Origin: Symbiodinium natans
Taxonomy: Eukaryota > Sar > Dinophyceae > Suessiales > Symbiodiniaceae
Assembly: GCA_905221605.1 (NCBI GenBank)
Contig: CAJNDS010002785.1
Location: forward strand, 64,001 to 128,000
DNA: 64,000 bases
Reading direction: 5' to 3'
Every line of letters starts with the position of its first letter. The first letter of the stretch is position 1. The position numbers were made by a program, and so were the translations under genes. Under the pieces are notes generated by a model. The model worked only from the letters and a program-made list of their open reading frames with translations, was not told the DNA's origin and searched no databases. Of the stretch, positions 1 through 10,706 are shown piece by piece.

Positions 1-1565
1 CCAAGGGAACAGTGCATGATCAGATGTCACTTCAACGCCAGTGCTTTCTTGAAGCTGCAGAAGGACAGTTCTCAGCTGTGCGTACAGCGTCCTCTGCATC
101 TGGCCTACGCTGCCCATCGCCTGCTTGTGAGCAGTGGGCGCAGCGCGTGTGCTCATGCCACCAAGCTCTTTAACAGTCGACAGAACTAGGTCCTTCAGTG
201 GATTTTCCTTGTCGTACTGAAGGATACCAAATGTCCTGCCAGTTTCAAACACAAACTTCTTCAGCTCAGCCATTGCGTACGCACCACCTTTCTTGGCAGT
301 TTGCTTATCAGGTACAACAACAGCCATGCCAAAGCCAGTTTGCACGTCTGTGGCAGTCAACACGGTTCTCAAGGGAAGCGACTTGTGCGTGCTGACATAA
401 CAGTAATCCACTTGGATCACAGGCTGTCGATCCACTTGCTTCAGTGAAGGTCCGTGACGACCTTTCGCCTGAACGCAGTGTGGGCACCAATCTCTGAACG
501 GCAGATGTGTCAGTTCATGGACACGTCTTTCTGCCTCAGTGGGTTCCTTAGGAACTTTGAGAGGTTTAGCCTTGTAGGCAGTCTCTCGAATCATTTCCTG
601 AACCTCAAGGTTTGGTGCTCTTTCCAGTGGAACGAACAGACAGTAGCCAGTCCAGGTATGACCCAGATCAGCTCTCGGTTCTTCACACTTCGTGACACTT
701 CCATCAGCTTCAATCATGTCAGACCACAAATCCTGAAAACCAGTGTCGATACGAGACTCATCAGTCGACGTCGTGAAGTAAGTGTAACGATCAGCCCACA
801 GCTGGTCAGTTGACACTCTCTCCACATCTAAGGCCGTAGCGCAGTCCTCAGGATGAAAGGCGCAGCTCCTAGGCGTGTGTAACATGCGAATCCAGTACCT
901 TGGCAGCTTCAGCCAGTAATCACTCGTTCTGGATTGACCAGTTAGAGGATCAGGACTGTTGAAGAGCCGAACCAGTTCAGCCTGCATTTCGGGCCCATGA
1001 TACACTAGGCTTCGCAGTCGCGAAAGGCAGGCATCAGCCTCCGCAGTCTCGCCTCCTCGGCTCGAAACAGGCCTAGAGCGGGGCGGGCGGGGGGGAACAG
1101 TGGCAGAAGGGGTGGGCGGGCGGGAAAACGCAGTGACCGCGGGACCAGGGGCGTTCGGGGCGGTTGTCACGCCAGTGCGCGGAGGAATGCGGTCAGTTTT
1201 ACCACCGCCAAAGAATTTCGTTTTGCCTTCGGGCAGTCGGGGGCTCTGTTTGCCCTGATGCCGCAACTCAGGTTTGTAACGCAGTTTGAAAACACACTTA
1301 CCTTTCCAGCGGACAGTGTCCTGCGCAGTCTTGTCTGCCAGTTTGAGGGAATCAGCATCCCTCACTTCGACAGGCGAAACTCCACTTCCATACAGTTTGG
1401 TGGTTACTCTTTCGCCAGTGAATCTTGACAGTGGGACAGGCAGGTCACGACACTGCTCTGGGGAGAACAGTCCCATGCGCCATCGGTGATGATGTCGCGT
1501 CAATGTCAAATTTCGCTCATCTAACTCCCAACAGTCTACTGCAGTAGCCAACAATTCATAAATCT
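1..1565 (-). CDS. Integrase region of the copia-like element, open to the window edge
   Basis: On the minus strand one frame is open from about 1565 to base 1. The first 330 codons are a long linker, proline-rich around 1080-1200, with no domain I recognise; this spacer between protease and integrase is longer than usual for copia elements. From about 560 to 460 comes an integrase zinc finger: HELTHLPFRDWCPHC gives H-x3-H and C-x2-C. The catalytic core follows with VIQVDYCYV (first acidic residue) and FGILQYDKENPLKDLV (likely second). The frame leaves the window at the core domain. It lacks an ATG of its own, as expected for a polyprotein segment. Confidence 0.8.
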
Positions 1566-2867
1566 TGGAGACTGATCAATGCTGCAGTCTTGCACATCAC
1601 ACACTCCAGACAGTGGCATGTCCATGTCATCTTCGCTCAAGCTCTCCTGTAACAGTTTCGGCAGATCTTTCACACATCGCTTGGCATCCTCAGCACAGTG
1701 GTATGGAACCACAGTCGGATTGAGGTAAACCAGTGTACCTTGCCGAACTATCGGGACAGGATCCTGATTCACAGTCAGCAATGCCATGAAATCTTTGCTC
1801 ATGACAGTCCAGAAGCCTTGCAGCAGTAATCTGGACACACTAACCAGTGGGAACGGTATGGACTTGCACACATAGAAATTGATGCACAGTGAATGACCAT
1901 TGCAGTCGAGCTGAACGATTCTTCGACCCAGTATTTCAAGGGTTTTACCCGATATACTTCGCAGTGCCGGAGCATCATCATTCAGGGGAAGCAGTGGGTA
2001 ATCATCAGCAAACCACTCAGGACAACAGTGAGCAGAAGCACCAGAATCAAACAAGATCCAGCTTCTGTCAGTTACACCAGCTTGCAGATGAAACTCAGTG
2101 AGCTTGTCTACAGGTGTTGTTGTCTGCTCAACTGCAGTTTCTGATGAAACATTTCGGGGTAACTCATTCGGAAGTACAGGTTGACCAGTGGTCATTGTCG
2201 CTATCAAGAACAGTGAGGCTATGAACAAATTGCGAACAATGCCAGGTCTAGCAGTGCGAGAACTCCCAGCAGTCCTCGAAACTCGCGGAGAATCCACTTC
2301 GGTGGGTTCCTCAGTGAACACAGCGGCAGCTGTGCCAGCAGGCTCCTTAGCATCAGTGACCTCAGTCACCGTGACCGTCGACGCTGCAGTTGTCGCAGCT
2401 GTGGAACTCTGCGCTGGCTCATGCCAGTGTCCTTGCCATTCGTCTTGCCAGTAGGATCCTTCAGACCAGTCATCATACCAGCCTTCATCCCATGAGCACC
2501 AGTCTTCATACTCACCTATTGCGCCAACATACCATTCGTACTCATTCCAGTCGGCGTTCCACTCTTCTTCGTTCCATTCTTCTTCATTCCATTCTTCAGT
2601 GACAGCTCCTACATTTTTCGCTTGAGGGCATTCTTTGCTCCAGTGGCCCTGCGAGCCACAAATAAAACATCCGTTTCCATTTCCTTTTCCTTTTCCTTTT
2701 CCTTTTTCCTTTGCTCTTTCCTTTTCCTTTTCCTTTCCAGTTTCCTTTGTCACTTCCTTTTCCTTTCCATCCTTTCGCAGTTCCGAAACCTTTCTTTCCT
2801 TTGCCTTTGCCCTTTCCTTTTCCTTTCCAGTTTCCTTTCTTTCCTTTTCCTTTCCAGTTTCCTTCAT
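1536..2867 (-). CDS. Zinc knuckle and aspartic protease region of the copia-like element
   Basis: The ORF begins inside the Lys/Glu-rich repeat (KETGKEKER units). It contains a CCHC knuckle, CFICGSQGHWSKEC (C-x2-C-x4-H-x4-C), at about 2625-2670, then an acidic Trp-rich stretch with repeated EEWN units, a hydrophobic segment (NLFIASLFLIATMTT), and the protease with WILFDSGASAHCC. The active-site Asp is in DSGAS; the following GKTLEILGRR and PLVSVSRLL motifs fit copia proteases. The frame ends in a stop at 1536, but the integrase frame begins to overlap here, so a single-base indel near 1560 most likely breaks a continuous Gag-Pol. The protein cuts the element's own polyprotein. Confidence 0.8.
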   Translation of the reverse strand: MKETGKEKERKETGKEKERAKAKERKVSELRKDGKEKEVTKETGKEKEKERAKEKGKGKGKGNGNGCFICGSQGHWSKECPQAKNVGAVTEEWNEEEWNEEEWNADWNEYEWYVGAIGEYEDWCSWDEGWYDDWSEGSYWQDEWQGHWHEPAQSSTAATTAASTVTVTEVTDAKEPAGTAAAVFTEEPTEVDSPRVSRTAGSSRTARPGIVRNLFIASLFLIATMTTGQPVLPNELPRNVSSETAVEQTTTPVDKLTEFHLQAGVTDRSWILFDSGASAHCCPEWFADDYPLLPLNDDAPALRSISGKTLEILGRRIVQLDCNGHSLCINFYVCKSIPFPLVSVSRLLLQGFWTVMSKDFMALLTVNQDPVPIVRQGTLVYLNPTVVPYHCAEDAKRCVKDLPKLLQESLSEDDMDMPLSGVCDVQDCSIDQSPRFMNCWLLQ

Positions 2868-3601
2868 ACCAACCTTTCAGTGCTCCGATATCCATCGGCA
2901 CTGGACCATCATTCCTTGCAGTACCTGCAGTACTTGAAACTAAGTGCCTACTCTTGTAGTATGACTGAATCGTTGCCAGTAAATCTTTCCATGTGTGTAT
3001 CTGCGAGACATTCAGTCTGAGATGCTGTTGCAGTGCTCCTTGCGTCTTGCGAATGAACAACGTGATCAGTAAATCATCCTGAACCAAGGCACCAGTCGCC
3101 TTCTCATGGCGATTCTTCAGTACAATGAAATCAGCCAGATCATTTTCGAAGTTGTCAGGCCTCAGTTTGAAATCCAGAATCTCGGTGAGGAGATTCAGTC
3201 CTTGGGACCGGTTAGGCAGTGAAAACTGCTGATGCAGTCTTCGCCATACCTCGAAGCCATTCTCAGTGTCTTCTTGTCTGACAGTCGCTCTCGCAGCTCC
3301 CTCGGTTAACTGTGCCAACAGATAAAGCAGTTGACGACTGAACTCGATCAGTTTCATGTCTCGACTCGCATCGGTTCTTCGGTTCCAGTCGATCACATGT
3401 TCGTCTGTGACAGCTTCAGTTAGAACCTCGCATGCATCCATGAGCAGCTTTTGCTTCGGGCTTGTACAGTCCTATGTACTTCTTCATTTGCCAGCTCCAA
3501 TCCTCATACTTATCCAGTGACCCATCAAATGACGGTGGGGGAAACAGTTTCACTTCACCTCCGAGACCTCTTAGTTCAGGGGCAGAACCTAGTGAAGCCA
3601 T
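2596..3601 (-). CDS. Gag-like region of the copia-like element (two frames)
   Basis: The N-terminal part (ATG at 3601) reads MASLGSAPELRG... and holds the typical FPPPSFDGSLDKYEDW-type Gag start. One base too many near 3435-3445, in an AAAAG stretch, moves the frame; the second frame (2596-3441) carries the helical Gag core with the LLYLLAQLTEG and FEVWRRLHQQF motifs, known from copia Gag proteins. The C-terminal part is a Lys/Gly-rich tract (GNWKGKGKGK type) that probably binds RNA. The frame then breaks near 2700, in a tract of CCTTTT repeats where one unit has five T. A further in-frame stretch lies upstream at 3649-3827 (contains LTKAVVTALAQGSSAET) but ends in a stop, so the true start may be farther upstream. 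Identity as Gag is from motif resemblance. Confidence 0.7.
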
Positions 3602-3745
3602 TCAAACAGTTTCGGGCACCTGGTTCTCACCAGTGTGCTCCGCTACCATGAAAAGTTCAATGGAGCAGTTTGGGATACACTTTCAGGTATCACAACATTC
3701 ACAGCAGTGAGCAATTCATCAGTCACACTTGTTTCAGCACTTGAA

Positions 3746-3758
3746 CCTTGAGCCAAAG
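3746..3758 (-). other. 11-base match to the 3' end of the dinoflagellate spliced leader
   Basis: The minus strand reads TTTGGCTCAAG here, the same as the last 11 bases of the conserved dinoflagellate spliced leader as I remember it; 14 of 19 bases match if extended 5'. It lies near the 5' end of the retroelement's coding strand, where a leader relic would sit if a trans-spliced transcript had been copied back. It is also inside an open reading frame (ALAQG), so chance is possible. Confidence 0.3.
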
Positions 3759-3830
3759 CAGTGACGACAGCTTTGGTCAGATCAGGCAGTGGATACTGCC
3801 AGGGCTCTAGAGGGAACAGTGTATTCTAAC

Positions 3831-5849
3831 ACCCCCTGGATCCTTCCTGGGCTCCTGGACCCCCCCCGTTTTTTTGAGGCCTTTTCGCAAACCCTCTTTC
3901 CTCCTTTCCTGTCCGTGGGCCGGCCCGGCTGCCGAGGCGGCGCGCACAAGCGTTTACAATTCGACCCCAAAGATACCCGTGATGATGGCCTCGATTTGCT
4001 GTTTGGGGATGTATAGCAATCTTGATCTGGGTATTTTGGGGGCCGGCCATTGGGAACCCTAAACAAGCACTAACATGGGAAGTTCCCCAGATTTGGAGAG
4101 CCAAATTCGCGCTCCCTCTTAGGAGCCGCCGACAGGCGGACCCCCCCACGGCATCGGTTTGCAGCTCCGCCAAGCGATGGGGGGGGGTCCCACAAGGGGG
4201 GGGGGGGGGGGATGGGGGGAAGGGTTGGAAGGGAAGCCGAGGCGAATATCTTCAGACTCCTTTCTGTCAGTGAGATGGGCAGACGTCAGCAGTCTGTCGC
4301 CTTGTTTTTCTTTTGTGCACAGCTGGTAGTTGGTGCGCACATACCATAGATAATATGCAGGTGCATCTAAACTCCGGACCATTCTTGAATCCTTTTGCTG
4401 TATTTTGCTTGTAGTTCAGGGTTTGCATTCGGGGGCGAGGTGCAGAGAGAAGAAATCCGTGAACTTATAAGCCCTACTTAGGACAAGGCACGTGCAGTCT
4501 TGTTCATGGCTGGCTGCGGGCATGGAGTAGCAGTTTTATTATCTTCAATCGTTCAAGCTGGGCCTTGGCGTCTCAAGCTCAGGAATCTGTACTTTGCTGC
4601 TGAGGAGTTCCCAAACAAGGCAGGTGCAGACGAGCTTTCGTAGCAAGGGTTACCTTATCAGCCCTAAACCATGCCAAACCCCAGACACTAAGTTTGAAAA
4701 CTCAATATTGGAATGCTGCTGCTTTAAGCATGTGTTGTGTCGGGTTGTGGGGGCGGGGGGTGCTTTTATAGTAAAGTTCCTTGCAGGCGAACCTCCAGAA
4801 GGGAGTCCTAGGTTTCAGCCATCCACAGGAAAATCTCCGACGTCCAGCGGGGCCAAGGATGTGCAGAGGGGGTTTATAGGGTTGGGCTTAGGGTTTACAG
4901 GGTTTAAGGTTCAGGGCTTTGGGCTTAGAGCCAAAGGGGAGGGACTTGGGTCAATGTGTACTAAGACATGAAGGCGAAGGCCGATTTTAGGTATCAATGC
5001 CTGTGGTGGGCCTTTGCAAACTGCTCCGGGCCGAATTGCGAACCTCTTAGGCAAGTCAGACCTAACCTGTGGAGGCTGCCATGGAACGACGGATTCTCGA
5101 GCTCTTCCATGCCCAGGCGAGTGGGAGGTATGGGACTTTTGAGATGTGCCCTGTGCGTACACTACAATTCCGGCACTGTTCGACTAAATACCGCCCGTGG
5201 CAGGATGCTAGCGACGATGCCGTTGCCTTTCGTCGGTCGAGGCTTGCCGGTCATGGGAAGTTGAGTGCAGTGAAGTCCCTTGTCACCTTTGCGGAATGCA
5301 TCGGACGCCGGAAGTTCTGACATGGTTCGCGTGCCAAAACATTGCTTCCAGGCCACTTGATACTGCGCAACCGAGCCCATACTCGCCAACTGTGATCTAC
5401 TGCCGCAGGCGGGTCCGGCATGACTTGGGCACAGAGAGTCTTGCAAACAGGGCCACTGCGCCCTTCGAACTGACTGGATCACGTCTTGCTTTGGCCGTTG
5501 AACGTTAAATGGTCGCATCAGTTTTTGGGTGGTGTAGGATGGATGGACAGTAGTTTTTTGCTTTAGGCTACATGGAGGAGACAGTCAGCTTGGGTACTCC
5601 TACACAGTCTTGCAGTGGATGTTTAGTCGAGATGTGTCGAGGGCAAAGCCTTGCTACCTAGGCTACTAGTGCTGATACTACCGCTACTACTGCGACCAAT
5701 GCTGCGGCTATACTCTGACCAAGGCAAGTTGAGTTTCCCGTTGAGTGGCTTCAGCTTGGCTTCAGCTTGCTTCGGTCATCTCCGGTCTTGATCTCCGCAA
5801 TACATGGCAACCGCAAGCGACGTCGAGGAGCAGCGCTCCGAGCAGGAGC
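3831..5849. other. Spacer with no supported gene
   Basis: No frame here resembles a known protein. It holds C- and G-homopolymers (3860s, 4195-4212), a GGGTTTA-rich patch (4865-4925), and otherwise mixed sequence. The CAGT density of the adjacent retroelement falls to background at once after 3817. Confidence 0.5.
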
Positions 5850-6266
5850 ATGCTCGGGTCGGCGCCATCGCGTGTGAGCCGCATGCGTTGGGCGGGCCTG
5901 GGCGTGGCGCTGCTTGTGACCTTTGTGGTGGGCATCCTTGTCGGCCGTGAGACTACGAAGCCCAGCGCCGGCGCCGCCACAATGTTGGGTGCCCTGGTGC
6001 GGAAGTTCGACGCTGAAGACTTGGAGCATCACGTTCACAAGGCATTCCGAATTTACGACGTGGACAAGAGTGACCACCTCTCGATGGAAGAGTTCGGTCA
6101 GATCATCCAGGATGCCTCTGCCGAAACTGGTCAAGCTCCTCCTGCCGCAGAACACCTGAAAGCCATCTTCCAGCATGCGGACGCCGACGGTTCGGGCGAC
6201 GTCGAGGTGGGTGAGCTGAAAGCACTCCTCGTCCCTCTGATGTCGCAAATGAAGGGCCAGAGCTAA
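5850..6266 (+). CDS. Membrane-anchored EF-hand protein
   Basis: A 138-residue protein. Residues about 12-33 (RWAGLGVALLVTFVVGILVG) form one transmembrane helix with Arg on its N side. Two EF-hand loops follow: DVDKSDHLSMEE and DADGSGDVEVGE. Both have acidic or Ser residues at loop positions 1, 3 and 5 and Glu at 12; the first has Asp instead of Gly at position 6, the second is canonical. The likely role is Ca2+ sensing at a membrane face. The frame is open back to a stop just before 5745 but has no ATG there, so I start at the first in-frame ATG (5850); an upstream exon could add residues. Uninterrupted by introns. Strong overall GC and codon use support coding. Confidence 0.8.
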   Translation: MLGSAPSRVSRMRWAGLGVALLVTFVVGILVGRETTKPSAGAATMLGALVRKFDAEDLEHHVHKAFRIYDVDKSDHLSMEEFGQIIQDASAETGQAPPAAEHLKAIFQHADADGSGDVEVGELKALLVPLMSQMKGQS

Positions 6267-7530
6267 GATGCCAACACAGAAGCCTATACCCCCCTTGAAA
6301 GTTATTTTTCATTTTTATCTATATAAAACCCAAGAGGATGTACTAAAAATATTATTTCTTAAGGTTCTAAGGGGTGTATAGAAGCTGGCATCCGGATGGC
6401 CTCGCGCCGCATTGATTGGTTTTCTCAGACTGCGAGACGATGGCTTTGGAGAAAAAGGAGCTGGCTGCAGCTGGTGGTCAGCTAAGCGTTACTAAGCAGT
6501 TCGCAATGCCCTCATCTCCTTTCCTTAGGTAGGTGATGTCACAGCTGCATAGAGGAGACTGGAGAGTCAGCTTGGGTCCTGCGGTAGCTCCACTTTGCTC
6601 TGCAAGGAAGCAGGATGCGGACGATGTTGCCGAGCTTCTGAGCAGAGGCCACCGCCACCTAACTTGCACAGCGTGTCTCCGCACAGAGAACCCTAAGTTT
6701 GTGATGCTAAGACTCCTGTTGCAAAGGCTGTTCGCAAGTACAAGTTGCTTTGGGGTTCTTGAAGGTGGCATTTGCGCAGGCCGCCTTCAAGACCCACAGA
6801 ACCCGCAGCCAAAGCGCGACAGAGTCGTGAGTTTGAGTTTATAGCCTGCCATGGCGATCTCCACGGCCGGCAGAGGCATTTCTGTGGTGGCTGGGACCTG
6901 ACCATGGTCAAGGGCTTTAGGGTGAAGGGTTTGTGGTGTAGGGGATCTTCAGTTATAGAGGACGCCGTTGGCGGCTGTAGACAGTTGCCCCCTTCTTTCG
7001 CTGGAGCGGCGTAATCGCACAGGACAAAATCGGACAAACTTAGACATCATTGAGGGTCTTTTGGTTGGGGGGAGGTCTTCGGTGGAGGATGCCGAAGCAG
7101 CCGTAGCTGAAAGTCGGAGGATGGTCCCCCAAAGCGGGGGTTATAAGAGGTGAGTCTCAGGTTGTGCGGATTTTTTCGAGGTACTTGGCCTGGCGCTGGC
7201 ATCCGCGACGGCGGAGGCCCTGAAGATACTTGTAATATCTTGTAATGAGTCCAAGCGTTTGGGCTTGGGCTCACGATATACAATGGCACTTCGGAATTTC
7301 TTGTTGAGCCACTGTCATATCTCAACAACATGTCCCAACAACAAGCTGCCGTCTGTAGCCATGTTTTTGGGACATCCGCCTTGACTACACAATCAATATT
7401 CAATCCGGGTTCCTCGTGTGTAGCAGAAGCACAGGATTCGGGCCAAGTCGTGATGATTGGCAGATGTGTCAAGGTGTAGATTCTATGGGGTTTTACCATC
7501 ATAAGGGACCCTGAATATAGACCCCCAAGT
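6267..7530. other. Spacer with no supported gene
   Basis: Mixed sequence. Short frames exist on both strands but none has a family signature or a convincing exon boundary. One stretch (6533-6750) has coding-like composition on the + strand but no recognisable motif. Confidence 0.4.
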
Positions 7531-7594
7531 AGTAGGATTTCTTATATAAAAAGGACCCTCATCAGGTACCCCTAGTATCGTAAACCCCCGGTTG
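7531..7594. repeat. Short dispersed repeat, copy 1
   Basis: The stretch with AGTAGGATT, AAGGACC, ATCAGGTACCCC and GTAAACCCCCG is shared, in the same order and spacing, with 46785-46845. It has no ORF and may be a small non-autonomous mobile element. Confidence 0.55.
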
Positions 7595-7702
7595 TGTAGA
7601 TGTTGAGGTCAGAGTTTGGCCTGGCTCGTGTTTGGTCAAAGAGAGGGTTTAGAGGACGCACAAGAAGTCACAGAGGGCCTGAGAGGGATCTCCGCGCCGG
7701 AG

Positions 7703-10490
7703 GCCAGCTTGGGCGATCGCTTATTTGAGGGTGCCCTCAAGTATGCCAATCAGAGCCTGCATGGCCGCTTCATCACCCAGATGGTTGACGGCTCCCTGCC
7801 TCAAGCGGCCTTTGACTACTACCTGCACCCCGGGCGGCAACAAGAACCCGTCAGTCTGTATCCCCTGAACCCTCAGTGCCCTGAGAGCCCTATAGGGTCT
7901 CAGGGTTTAGAGTGTAGAGGCTTTAGAGTCATCTAGGCTCCGGGCAAGTCAAGGCTGTACTGGCGGGGGGGGGGGGGGGGGGGGGGAGGATGTCTGTATA
8001 TTTCCAAAGCCCGATGGTGCTGTTCCTGTTGTACTACCAAACTGGTCATTATTACGACGACCACCGACTGCTACGTTTACGATTGCTCGATGAGGATGAG
8101 TGCTTCTCGTGTAGTTAGTTCTGCGCGACCTTGGAGTTACCAGTATTACCCCCCCAGACAATACATTGTCTACATATGTCTTTGTGCATTCATTCATTTG
8201 CTTTGTTTAACATTTTCGCTTACTTATTTGGTTATGACACACGGTTCGACTGGCATCACTGCAAGCATCTCGAGGACTCCGAATCCTCAATTACAACGCC
8301 CCCCTGAACCGGGCTTAATGTAGGGGTCGGAAAAATTACTAACAGTATTCCCTTATGGTCCCTTTGTAATTATTATAATAAACCCCCAAAACCCTATTCT
8401 AATTATGACGGCCCCTACACTAGGGTTTGGGAGAGCTCTGGCAGCAGCCCCTGAAGACTAAACAGCTTCGAAGCCCTGAGATGGAGCACGCCTTAAACAA
8501 GCACCCGGAACCCTAAACCCTAAACCCTAAACCCTAAACCTAAACCCTAAACCCTATACCACATTCATAAACCCGAATGCCCTCGAAAGCCCCCAAAAAA
8601 CATCATTCGTGTGCTGGATGATTGACAATTTCTGAGGCCTAACTTGCTTTCCCTCCGATTCATGCAAGGCACCAAATGTGGGATTTATGCACTCTTGCCC
8701 CCCCCCCCCCCCACCCCTTTCACAAAACCTCTAAACAGCTGAAGCAACCCCGTGATGCACCTAAACCTTGAACCCAGTTTCGGGCATTTTTGGGCTTAGG
8801 GTGCATCCCAGGGCCCAGGACAACCTCTACCTCTCCAAGTATGCCCGCGCCTTCGGTATTCTTGGCGCCAAGGCGTGGGTTCTTTTGCTGGTTATGCTTA
8901 TGAAGGGTAGGAAGGTTTAGGGCTTCCAGAATTCTGGACTACACAAGGGCCTGTTTAGGGGGTGTAAGGGGTTTGGGGAATCGTAGGTGTAGGATGGTTT
9001 CGAGTTTTGGGGGTTTGAGAAGGGCTTGAGGGTGTTCAGGGTGTAGGGAGCTTGCTAGTGTTCGGGGGTTGAGGGCTTTGGAGGGTGCAGGGTATGAGGA
9101 GGGAGGGATGGGGAGGGGATACTTGGGGGCTGCTTAGGGCGTTGTGGGCCCGGGACGGCAAGAGGTCAACGAGAGAGTGTGTAGGTCCAGGTGGTGGCAG
9201 ATTGAGCTGGGAGAGAGACATTTTGCGCCTGAAGGCACACAGGGTTGCTCGTGCGCGGCTGAGGGATGGTTGCACTCCCAGTGCCTGTTGCAACAACAGC
9301 TCAGAAGGAGAACCCCGCACCAGTGAATCCTGTGCGGCTTTAGTGTAGGGACCCCTAAACCCCTAACCCCCTAACCCCCAAACCCCTAAGCCCCTAAACC
9401 CCTAAACCCCTGAACCCCTGAACCCCTAAGCCCCTAAGCCCCTAAAAACCCCTAAACCCCCCTTGGGTATGGAGGCAGCCAGCACGGAGGAGCTCGCCTG
9501 GCTGCTGAACCAGTCGGCTGCTTGGCTGGGAGAAACTCGGGGGTTTAGGGGGGTTTTCCGAACTTTAAGCCCAAGAAAGCCCGGGTACCCTAAAAAGTGT
9601 TGCTAGGAAGTTTTATGCCGCTTAGCACTCAAAGTCGCGGGGCAGAGGTGGGCTTTCTGCACGAGCACGGCAAGAAGGCCAACAGTGAGCTCAGGGAGAG
9701 CACTTTCGAAGAAGAGGCCTCCGTGAGCGGCCCAGAGGCTCCCAGAGTTCCCATCGAGCTAAGAGGACTCCAGTGCTGCAACCTTTGAGACATCCTGAAG
9801 CCAGCTCCAAGGCGACTACGATCGCCTACACCTCCTTCATCCTCCAGTCTGCTTGGGGGGATGACATGATCATGGGATATGCATCCGTGCTGCCGTGCCA
9901 GCGGCTTTATGATTGGCTTTTCGCCACGCTGAATCGTACCAAGCACATCTCCGTGGAGAACCCCTACAAAAAGTTTATCGAACAGCGGCTTGCCCGACAG
10001 TTGGCAGAGGGACCTTTGTTGTATCCTCCGCGAAGCCTTTGCCGCTCTCTGTTTGAGCGACATGCTGAGCTGGCCGTGCCACGAGGTACGCCGCTCCGAG
10101 CAACCATGCGATCACGCTGAAGATGGAAGGATTCCTTGAGAGCCACGGCCCAGTCAAGCAACGCTTCTTGTTTAAAAGTTTACAGGGGCCTAAGGGGTTC
10201 TCAGGGTGCTGACGCGATAAGCTGCAAAACAAGGGTTCAGGCCACCTGTGGCAAAAGCAAGCAGCCTCGTGAGGCAGTATGCCACACATGGCTTGTCCGA
10301 TGAGTGGCTTGCGCGAGCTCAGTTCCATTACGACACCGCGATGAAGTGCCCTGACAGTCCGAGACTCGCGATCCATGGCAGCTTCAGTCATATGAATGTA
10401 CATGGTTCCAGATCGCAGTAGCACCTGATCGAGAAAAGCAGGTACGAAGTGCAGTTCTTTGACCAGGCGATCCAGCATTGCCTGGAGACA
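7703..10490 (+). CDS. TenA/THI-4 family protein, split into about six exons
   Basis: Successive + strand islands spell a TenA-like protein: 7703-7828 (LHGRFITQMVDGSLPQAAF, then DYYLH), 8816-8875 (QDNLYLSKYARAFGILGAKA), 9469-9537 (EELAWLLNQSAAWLG), about 9645-9700 (EVGFLHEHGKK), about 9786-9980 (TIAYTSFILQSAWG, then ASVLPCQRLYDW and NPYKKFI), and perhaps 10442-10490 (YEVQFFDQAIQH). The order and motifs (GxLPxxxFxYYLxQDxxYL, P-x-x-AYTSF, LPC...Y) are those of TenA/thiaminase II proteins, which hydrolyse thiamin breakdown products or act in related salvage. Residues usually catalytic (Asp of QD, Cys of LPC) are present. Junctions are approximate and mostly non-canonical. Introns hold G/C homopolymers and CCCTAAA-like arrays at 8510-8560 and 9350-9460. 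The N-terminal exon is not certain. Confidence 0.7.
8505..8565. repeat. CCCTAAA telomere-like array in a TenA intron
   Basis: About six head-to-tail CCCTAAA units, slightly degenerate, between the first and second TenA-like exons. Confidence 0.85.
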
Positions 10491-10690
10491 GGTTGTGCAG
10501 ATGTCCACGGGGCTAGGACGCACCTCAGAGCTTTGGCCGAGGCGGGAACTGGGGGGTTTTCTGGTCTGTTTCAAGCCACTGATGGGCCTGACATATCCGG
10601 GAGTAGCTGTAGGACCGGTAGGGCATGGTGGAGATCCGCAGCCTCGAGGATCTCACAGTTGGCCCATTTGTCTTCTGGCATCCCCCCCCC

Positions 10691-10706
10691 CCCAGCAGCA
10701 ACAAGC
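10691..10706 (+). promoter_or_regulatory. Polypyrimidine tract and AG before PCNA start (trans-splice acceptor candidate)
   Basis: A run of 12 C ends in AG at 10694-10695, 11 bases before the PCNA ATG. Dinoflagellate nuclear mRNAs gain their 5' end by spliced-leader trans-splicing at such an AG. The run of C is an unusually pure pyrimidine tract. Confidence 0.5.

Larger units (their letters stand above)
1..3830 (-). mobile_element. Ty1/copia-like LTR retrotransposon, 5' half (Gag-protease-integrase), decayed or frameshifted
   Basis: Read on the minus strand, this segment encodes a Gag region, a CCHC zinc knuckle, an aspartic protease with DSGAS and an integrase with an H-x3-H...C-x2-C finger, in the copia order. 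The element runs off the left edge, so reverse transcriptase, RNase H and the 3' LTR are not visible. At the right edge the retroelement-like sequence stops near 3830; I do not see a convincing LTR or primer-binding site there. The reading frame changes near 3440, 2700 and 1560, each next to a short homopolymer, so the copy is either decayed or carries assembly indels. The plus strand contains about 112 CAGT tetramers, evenly spread, and they stop at 3817. Confidence 0.85.

Noticed and set aside
3820-3835. LTR start of the copia-like element (TGTTAGAATACA on the minus strand)
   Set aside because: The string looks like an LTR beginning but open coding sequence starts within ten bases of it, and no matching second LTR is in the window.
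5745-5849. N-terminal extension of the EF-hand protein beginning at 5745
   Set aside because: It would need a GTG start, which is not usual in a nuclear eukaryotic gene; the first in-frame ATG is at 5850.
9975-10574. 199-codon minus-strand ORF
   Set aside because: Overlaps the better supported TenA-like exons on the + strand and has no family signature.
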